Below are positions 58,558 to 64,000 of a stretch of 64,000 bases of DNA, piece by piece. How positions within the stretch are numbered: position 1 is the first letter of the stretch; each line of letters begins with the position of its first letter. Origin of the DNA: Mycolicibacterium sp. S2-37 (lineage in GTDB: Bacteria > Actinomycetota > Actinomycetes > Mycobacteriales > Mycobacteriaceae); NCBI RefSeq assembly GCF_017352375.1, contig NZ_JAFEVR010000002.1, positions 1 to 64,000 on the forward strand. The letters are read 5' to 3'. Both the position numbers and the translations under genes were made by a program. The notes under the pieces were generated by a model. It searched no databases, had not been told where the DNA came from, and saw nothing but the letters and a program-made list of their open reading frames with translations.

Positions 58558-59153
58558 CCACCTTTCCACCGGCCATCACACCCGGGCGCCATGCCAGGTG
58601 GTCGCACTCGCACGCCCCGCGAAGTCGGCCACGGCCGACTTCTGCTGCAGCAGGGATGAGTGCGCCACAAGTGAGACCTGAGGCAGTTCTGTCATGGAGC
58701 GCGGGAACATTTAACGCCAGAGTCAATCACGCGGGCGTTGCCGTATGCAGGTTTTTCGCAAACATGCACGTCGGCACGGCCCAACCCCCGCGCGTGTCAC
58801 GCCCGGCGGTCGGCCGGGTGCGGCGGGCGGGTGGCGGTTGAATGTGCCCATCGTCGACCAACCTGCGGCAACGCCTCCCGAAAGGGCGCGGGGATCGGGC
58901 ATCAGGCCTTGCCGGGTGATCGTTCCGGCGAGCCGCTGACGCGGCGCCGGTCGGCGCAAGTCGCCCGTCGGTGCAACGCTGGCAATTCCGCACGCGGGGG
59001 TGTCGCGGGCGGGCGAAGTGGTCATGGCGTTGACGGATGACGACCGCGCCGTAAATAGCATCACCGTCAAAAAGATCGTCGAATCGCGACCGCGCACTGA
59101 GTGCCCGCGTTACAGTCGCTCGCGAATCCGCCGGAACACCGAGCCGGGCGCGG
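58558..59153. other. Divergent region between the mmpS operon and the MFS gene
   Basis: About 600 bases without a credible gene; open frames here lack recognisable protein features. It should contain promoters for both directions. I see no clear regulator-binding palindrome. Confidence 0.35.
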
Positions 59154-60713
59154 ATGAACGTCTCGACGCACAACAGGGGGGATGAGCGATCCCGGATGCC
59201 GCCTGACTCCACCACAGTTCCGCGTACGGGACCGAACCTCCCGGCTCGATTGCGGTCCCGCCAGTTCATCGGCCCGGTCATCGCCATCGGCGGCGTGCAG
59301 CTGGTGGCGGCGATGGACGGGCCCGTCGCCGTCTTCGCGCTTCCCGAGATTCAGAACGAACTCGACCTGTCGGACGCGACGCGCGCCTGGGTGATCACGG
59401 CCTACCTGCTGACGTTCGGCGGGCTCATCCTGCTGGGCGGCCGCCTCGGTGACGCATTCGGCCGCAAACGAGTCTTCATCGCCGGGGTCGGGCTGTTCAC
59501 CTTCGCGTCGATTCTGTGCGGCATCGCGTGGAACGGGCCATCACTCGTCCTCGCCAGGTTGCTCCACGGGGTGGCCGCGGCGATCGTGACGCCGACGTGC
59601 ACTGCGCTGTTGGCGACCACCTTCCCCCGGGGACCGGCCCGCAATGCGGCGATGGCGGTGTTCGGCGCACTGGCCAGCATCGGTGCGGTGCTGGGGCTGG
59701 TCCTCGGCGGGATGCTGACCGAGGTGTCCTGGCGGCTGGCGTTCCTGGTCAACGTGCCGATCGGTCTGCTGGTCATCTGGGTGGCCCGCGGCATGCTGCG
59801 GGAAACCACCAGGGAGCGGATGAGACTCGACGTCGCCGGGGCGGTGCTGGCCACCCTGACCATCACCGCAGCGGTCTTCGGCTTGTCGATGGGACCGGAG
59901 AAGGGGTGGCTGTCCGCGACCACCATCGGCTTGGGACTCGCGGCGATGGCGGCCCTGGTGGCCTTCGGCCTCGTGGAGCGCAAGGCAGCGAATCCGATCC
60001 TGCCGTTCAGTCTGTTTCGTGACCGCGACCGGCTTGCCGCCTTCGTCGCCGTATTCCTCAGTACCGGGGTCAGTTTCACCCTCACGGTGCTGGTCGCGCT
60101 CTACGTCCAGAACATCATGGGATACAGCCCGGCGCAGGCAGGTGTGGGGTTCATCCCGATCGCCATCGCGATGGCCGTGGGCACGGGTGTGTCCTCGCGG
60201 CTGGTCGTGTCTTTCCCGCCGCGGGTCGTCGTCATCGCCGGCTCCGCACTGGTGCTGGGCGCCATGGTGTTCGGCGGGCTGACGCTGAACAGCGACATGC
60301 CCTATTTCCCGAATCTCGTGGTGCCCATCGTCGTCGGCGCTCTCGGTATCGGTGTCATCAACGTCCCGCTCGGATTGTCGCTGATCGCCAGTGTCGGAGC
60401 GGACCGCATCGGTCCCACCGCCGCGATCATCGTGATGCTTCAGAGCGTCGGCGGGCCGTTGGTGCTGGTCGTGGTCCAAGCCGTCATCACCCTGCGCACA
60501 TTGGACCTCGGCGGTACCACCGGACCCGCCATCGGGATGGACGACGCCCAACTGGCGGCACTGGACCACGGCTACACCTACGGACTGCTGTGGCTGGGAG
60601 CGGCCGCCGTTCTGCTCGGCGGGGTCGCATTGTTCATCCGCTACACCGCTCAGCAGGTGGCACACGCACGCCAGGTTCAGATACCGCTAGTCCAGGAGGA
60701 ACTCACCGAGTAA
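59154..60713 (+). CDS. MFS transporter, DHA2 (14-helix) drug/lipid exporter type
   Basis: A 519-residue major facilitator with 14 predicted helices. Motif A is LGGRLGDAFGRKRVF, and the motif C region GAVLGLVLGGMLTEVSWRLAFLVNVPIG is typical of DHA2 exporters (EmrB/QacA group). It follows the mmpS operon divergently and ends 5 bases from the convergent acyltransferase gene. It could export a precursor or a by-product of the cluster, or be an unrelated drug pump. The start may be ATG 59154 or ATG 59196. Confidence 0.85.
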   Translation: MNVSTHNRGDERSRMPPDSTTVPRTGPNLPARLRSRQFIGPVIAIGGVQLVAAMDGPVAVFALPEIQNELDLSDATRAWVITAYLLTFGGLILLGGRLGDAFGRKRVFIAGVGLFTFASILCGIAWNGPSLVLARLLHGVAAAIVTPTCTALLATTFPRGPARNAAMAVFGALASIGAVLGLVLGGMLTEVSWRLAFLVNVPIGLLVIWVARGMLRETTRERMRLDVAGAVLATLTITAAVFGLSMGPEKGWLSATTIGLGLAAMAALVAFGLVERKAANPILPFSLFRDRDRLAAFVAVFLSTGVSFTLTVLVALYVQNIMGYSPAQAGVGFIPIAIAMAVGTGVSSRLVVSFPPRVVVIAGSALVLGAMVFGGLTLNSDMPYFPNLVVPIVVGALGIGVINVPLGLSLIASVGADRIGPTAAIIVMLQSVGGPLVLVVVQAVITLRTLDLGGTTGPAIGMDDAQLAALDHGYTYGLLWLGAAAVLLGGVALFIRYTAQQVAHARQVQIPLVQEELTE

Positions 60714-60718
60714 GGCCG

Positions 60719-62107
60719 TCACTCGATCTCGCCGGACAGCCCGAAGGCCGCCGACACCTGCGAAAGCACTTCCCGCAAGTCAGCTTTCGTGGTCACTGAG
60801 TCGGGGTGAAATGCACAGACGTAGATGGTCACCAAGTTCATCTCCGCCGCTGTGCCGTAGTACACGTGCGCCTGGCTGCCGATGCGCGCGAGCCATCGCC
60901 GGGTGAGGTGCTGACTTGCTCCGCGCGCGAATGCGATGTCGCACAACGTGCCGTCAGGACGGATGGCCGCGGGACCGGTATCACCGAGGTTGGAACAGAC
61001 GGCGGGCTGCTCGGGGTCGTCGAGCGCGTAGTCGGCCAGTTGTCGCCATGCGCGCCTGGGCGTGAACGGAGTCAGTGCAACGAGTTTCGCCGCCTCGTCC
61101 TGTGACTCCCGCGAATCCTTCATCGCATGCTTGATGGCGGTGCGGGCGTCGCGCAGATTATCGGTGACCTCGCCGGGGTCGATCGCGACACGGACGAAGG
61201 AGACGGCGATGGCCCGCGCGTCGTCGGGTGCGGTGCGATCGTTCACCGTCAGCAGCATGGGAACCCCGTCGGCGTCGCCGTGATCGCGGCCCATGCGCTC
61301 GTCGAGTTTCGCGGTGAATGCGGCTGCCAGAGTGCTGTGTGTTCCGCCGAGTTCGCCTGCGCGGGCATTCCATTCGTCTTGCTTGAACCTGACCCAGGCG
61401 CTCGGGGCGACGACGGGCGTGTCGATGTCCACTCCGGGCGTCGCGGCCGGCCGCGATGGGCGCGAACGGTCCGCTTCATGTCCACGACGCCGGGCCTCCT
61501 TCAGTGCGGCGACCAGGGCGCCGGCGACCCCGGGGGCATCACGGGCTGTCTCGCGCACATCCTCCAGCACCGCCTCGAGGCGTGCGCGCGAACGCGGCGG
61601 AGGATAGCCGAGGTTGCGCTCGATGTTCCAGATCGCTTCGGTGACCGCGACCGCGCCTCCGATGCCGTCGATCAGATAATGCGAGAGCACCAGGCTGATC
61701 GCTGTCGAACCGTCCTCGAGGGGAAGGACGTTCAGACGCCATCCTGGGCCGTTCTCTGGATCGAGGCGGTCTTGAGTGCGTTCGTCGAACCAATCACCGA
61801 GTTCGTCGCGCGGACGGGGGCAGTCGGCGATATCGAGCTCTGCCGGCCGCGGATCGACAACCCATCGATGGCGGCCGAAGGGCACTGGAGACCGCTCGAT
61901 CAGCCGTCCCAACAAGCCCTTCCCGAGGTTGTGGTGGAAGCGCTTGAGCTCATCGACGTCGACGTCATGCGCGTAAACCCACCCGACCTGCATGACTTCT
62001 CGCTGTCCGACGGCCCGATGACCCTCATAGAACGCCTGGTCCAAGAGCGCCAGCCGAGTGTCTCGCCGCGGCGGGTGGTTCGGCGGGGAGCCGTTCACCG
62101 CCGTCAT
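60719..62107 (-). CDS. WS/DGAT- or PapA-like acyltransferase
   Basis: A 462-residue acyltransferase of the condensation/WS-DGAT superfamily. The catalytic HxxxDG motif is intact in LSHYLIDGIGG (about residue 142). The second half holds GGTHSTLAAAFTAKLDERMGR and the terminal-domain pattern VCSNLGD, as in wax-ester synthase-like proteins. Relatives near mycobacterial mmpL genes transfer acyl chains onto sugars or alcohols of complex lipids. In this locus it could move the PKS-made acyl group from carrier or CoA to the glycolipid core. The start is ATG 62107. Confidence 0.8.
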   Translation of the reverse strand: MTAVNGSPPNHPPRRDTRLALLDQAFYEGHRAVGQREVMQVGWVYAHDVDVDELKRFHHNLGKGLLGRLIERSPVPFGRHRWVVDPRPAELDIADCPRPRDELGDWFDERTQDRLDPENGPGWRLNVLPLEDGSTAISLVLSHYLIDGIGGAVAVTEAIWNIERNLGYPPPRSRARLEAVLEDVRETARDAPGVAGALVAALKEARRRGHEADRSRPSRPAATPGVDIDTPVVAPSAWVRFKQDEWNARAGELGGTHSTLAAAFTAKLDERMGRDHGDADGVPMLLTVNDRTAPDDARAIAVSFVRVAIDPGEVTDNLRDARTAIKHAMKDSRESQDEAAKLVALTPFTPRRAWRQLADYALDDPEQPAVCSNLGDTGPAAIRPDGTLCDIAFARGASQHLTRRWLARIGSQAHVYYGTAAEMNLVTIYVCAFHPDSVTTKADLREVLSQVSAAFGLSGEIE

Positions 62108-62427
62108 CGATCAGTCTCCGGTCGCACAGCGGGATTGCACCGAATCATCGCGCCAGACTAGCCGATTGGGTGCCCGCGCCGGTGAAAGTGCAGACGATTG
62201 CGTCGACCATCTCACGCGGACAGGGTCATCGGCGGATCCGGACGGCTTCGAGGACTGTAGCGACTGCAAGGGGTTGAGCCGAATCCTGCAGTGGCGCAAT
62301 GCCCTGAGAGGCTCGACAGTCGCCACGGGCGGACGTCGACAATACGAACGGATCCACAGAATGCGGTGACAGGTCTGCGGACTCGGTGATTAAATTGCGC
62401 GGGGGGTTTCGAAAGGCGTTTTGACGG
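62108..62427. other. Divergent region between acyltransferase and sulfotransferase genes
   Basis: 320 bases with no gene. An AT-rich patch (GTGATTAAATTGCG, about 62386-62399) lies about 35 bases before the sulfotransferase start and could be its promoter -10 region. No palindrome stands out. Confidence 0.3.
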
Positions 62428-63420
62428 ATGTACCAGCGGCAACTCCGTGCGCAGTCCGAGACGGCGACTCGCCCGGTCATCCTGTTCGTGATGGGCTTCG
62501 GTCGGTCGGGAACTTCGGCGCTCACGCGGGTTCTCTCACTCTGCGGCGCTGTGCTACCGGCTGGGCTGTTGGGCGCCACATCGAGCAACCCGCGCGGTTA
62601 CTGGGAGCCGCGGGCGGCCATTCACCTCAACGAGACGATCCTGCGCCGCCACGGTGCATCCGCGTACGACGTGAAGCTGTGCCCGGACAACGCCGCGACC
62701 ACTTCCGCCCAGAGCGCCGCCAGCATCGCCGAGATCGCGAAATTCCTGACCACGTTGCCGACCGAACCCGTGGTGGTCATCAAGGAACCGAAGATGACAG
62801 CCGTCAGTGGGCTGTGGTTCGAGGCGGCGCGCCTGACCGGGTTCGACGTCGCGACGGTGATCGCCGTGCGACACCCTGCGGAGTGCATCGGATCGGTGGA
62901 GAAGCGCACCCACCATCAGCTCTATGTCGGGTCCTCGCCGGAATTGGTGAGCGCCTGGTGGCTGAAATACTCTCTGCTGGCGGAGCGAGAAACCCGCGGC
63001 CTGCCACGCGTTTTCGTCGAGTACTCGAATCTGCTGGAGGATTGGCATCGTGAGGTGAAGCGCATCTCCACTGCGCTGGAGGTCGACCTCGGCGCCCAGG
63101 ACGAGATCGCCATCAATGACTTCCTCAAGCCCGAACTGCGCCACCACCGGCACGAACGCACGGTATTGGAGCCTTTCGGGACAGACTGGATCCGTCCGAC
63201 CTACGAGGCGATGAGTGCGGCCGCGCGGGACGAGCAATGGGACCAGTCCGTGCTGGACCGAGTGTTCGAGGCCTACCGGGCGAGCGAGAGCGGATTCCGG
63301 TTGGCATTCGAGGACTCCCGTCGCTACCGCAACCTGAACCGGCTCTTCCGGCCGACAACGGTGAAGGTCGCCCTCGAGGTGCTTGCGCTGCTTCACCGGC
63401 GCAAGGGCACGTGGGCCTAG
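62428..63420 (+). CDS. Sulfotransferase (PAPS-dependent type)
   Basis: A 330-residue protein of the sulfotransferase fold. The 5'-phosphosulfate loop is FVMGFGRSGTSALTRVLSL (about 20-38), and the 3'-phosphate-binding region reads AVRHPAECIGSVEKR (about 150-164). No signal or membrane segment is visible, so it acts in the cytoplasm. Mycobacterial relatives sulfate trehalose or glycolipids, and some family members bind nucleotide sugars or other phosphates instead. It lies between an acyltransferase and a glycosyltransferase, which points to modification of the cluster's glycolipid. Confidence 0.8.
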   Translation: MYQRQLRAQSETATRPVILFVMGFGRSGTSALTRVLSLCGAVLPAGLLGATSSNPRGYWEPRAAIHLNETILRRHGASAYDVKLCPDNAATTSAQSAASIAEIAKFLTTLPTEPVVVIKEPKMTAVSGLWFEAARLTGFDVATVIAVRHPAECIGSVEKRTHHQLYVGSSPELVSAWWLKYSLLAERETRGLPRVFVEYSNLLEDWHREVKRISTALEVDLGAQDEIAINDFLKPELRHHRHERTVLEPFGTDWIRPTYEAMSAAARDEQWDQSVLDRVFEAYRASESGFRLAFEDSRRYRNLNRLFRPTTVKVALEVLALLHRRKGTWA

Positions 63421-63496
63421 GACCGGGCCGACGTCGCGGGCGGTCATGCCGGCGACCGGCGACGCCCATACCGGATGCGAAAGGCTTGCGCCCGCA

Positions 63497-64000
63497 ATGA
63501 GAGTCGTACTGGCATTCTACGGAACGCGGGGGGATGTCGAGCCGGGTATCGCAGTGGGTCTCGAGCTGTCGAACCGTGGCCACGATGTCTGTATGGCGAT
63601 TCCGCCCGATCTGATCGCCTCGGTCGAGGCGGTTGGTCTCACGGGGGTCGGCTACGGTCCCGCCACACAGGCGTGGCTGGAGGACACCCGCGACTTCTGG
63701 GCGTACCTGTTCCGCAATTTCTGGCGGGTACGGGATGTACGAAATTTCCTGCGCAAGTCCCGGGAGCCCGGCATCCAGGCGTGGGCGGAGATGAGTGCCA
63801 CGCTGGTGTCGGTGACCGATGGGGCCGATGTGCTCATCAGCGGGATGAGTTATCAGGAGCTTGCCGTCGATGTCGCCGAACATCTGGACGTTCCGTTCGC
63901 CACGGTGCTGTGGTTTCCGATACGGGTGAACGGCCACCTCGTGCCGACTCTTCCGGCACCCCTTGTCCGCAAGGCGATGACGGCCTACGAGTGGCTGGTC
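63497..64000 (+). CDS. Glycosyltransferase of the glycopeptidolipid Gtf type, 5' part only
   Basis: 168 codons from ATG 63497 to the window edge; the 3' part lies beyond. It is the N-terminal acceptor half of a GT-B (GT1/GT28-like) enzyme. VVLAFYGTRGDVEPGIAVGLELSNRGHDV is the signature of mycobacterial glycolipid transferases that add rhamnose or 6-deoxytalose in glycopeptidolipids. With a dTDP-rhamnose operon in the same region, a rhamnosyltransferase is a fair guess, though the donor site is not in view. Confidence 0.85.
   Translation, partial: MRVVLAFYGTRGDVEPGIAVGLELSNRGHDVCMAIPPDLIASVEAVGLTGVGYGPATQAWLEDTRDFWAYLFRNFWRVRDVRNFLRKSREPGIQAWAEMSATLVSVTDGADVLISGMSYQELAVDVAEHLDVPFATVLWFPIRVNGHLVPTLPAPLVRKAMTAYEWLV

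Noticed and set aside
58570..59287. Genes in the mmpS/MFS divergent region
   Set aside because: The open frames there show Arg/Pro-rich shadow composition and no recognisable motif.

Overview
The window looks like a chromosomal piece of a high-GC, mycolate-containing actinobacterium, most likely a rapidly growing Mycobacterium (Mycolicibacterium). Supporting signs are MmpL/MmpS lipid exporters, an Rpf-type muralytic factor, a DUF222/HNH (REP13E12-type) protein, an F420/deazaflavin-dependent oxidoreductase of the Ddn type, a DUF2510 membrane protein, a CmtR-like repressor and a fragment of an MPT63-like secreted antigen. No rRNA and no complete tRNA gene was seen.

Left part (1-9.9 kb) is mobile DNA. 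The first ~93 bases are G/C homopolymer runs, probably assembly noise. They are followed by the end of qatB and complete qatC and qatD of a Qat (QueC-like/TatD-like) anti-phage locus, a truncated plasmid-transfer-like protein on the other strand, and a DUF2510/excalibur membrane protein. Two 41-bp direct repeats (5512-5552 and 9880-9920) are the 3' end of a tRNA-Pro(GGG) gene without its 5' half. They look like attachment-site scars, so this region is probably two islands stacked at one tRNA gene whose intact copy lies left of the window. The second island carries a TetR / FlK-like thioesterase / amidohydrolase operon, a frameshifted Vat-like acetyltransferase and a dienelactone-hydrolase-like protein lacking its nucleophile.

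Middle part (9.9-32.7 kb) is mixed chromosome. It contains a decayed arsC facing a CmtR-like/cation-transporter operon, an rpf gene, EamA transporters, remnants of a tripartite tricarboxylate transporter, a Ddn-like oxidoreductase, an acyltransferase-3 protein and tex. It also holds a stress-signalling block: a STAS anti-anti-sigma factor, a SigF/SigB-type sigma factor, a CsbD-like protein, and an operon of GAF histidine kinase, RsbQ-like hydrolase, PAS-PP2C (RsbP-like) phosphatase and an acyl-CoA synthetase.

Right part (32.8-64 kb) is the most interesting. A minus-strand operon makes dTDP-L-rhamnose (rmlA, rmlB, fused rmlC-rmlD) behind a secreted Gly/Ser-rich repeat protein. Divergent from it is a three-gene polyunsaturated-fatty-acid-synthase-type PKS: a PfaD-like enoyl reductase, a PfaA-like KS-AT-ACP-ACP-KR-DH protein, and a PfaC-like KS-CLF-AT'-DH protein. 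An MmpS-MmpL-MmpL export operon, an MFS transporter, an HxxxDG acyltransferase, a sulfotransferase and the start of a glycolipid-type glycosyltransferase follow. Read together, the locus can make an unusual acyl chain, attach it, glycosylate it with rhamnose, possibly sulfate it, and export it. I propose a cell-envelope glycolipid whose lipid comes from a PUFA-synthase-like enzyme; the product itself cannot be read from the sequence.
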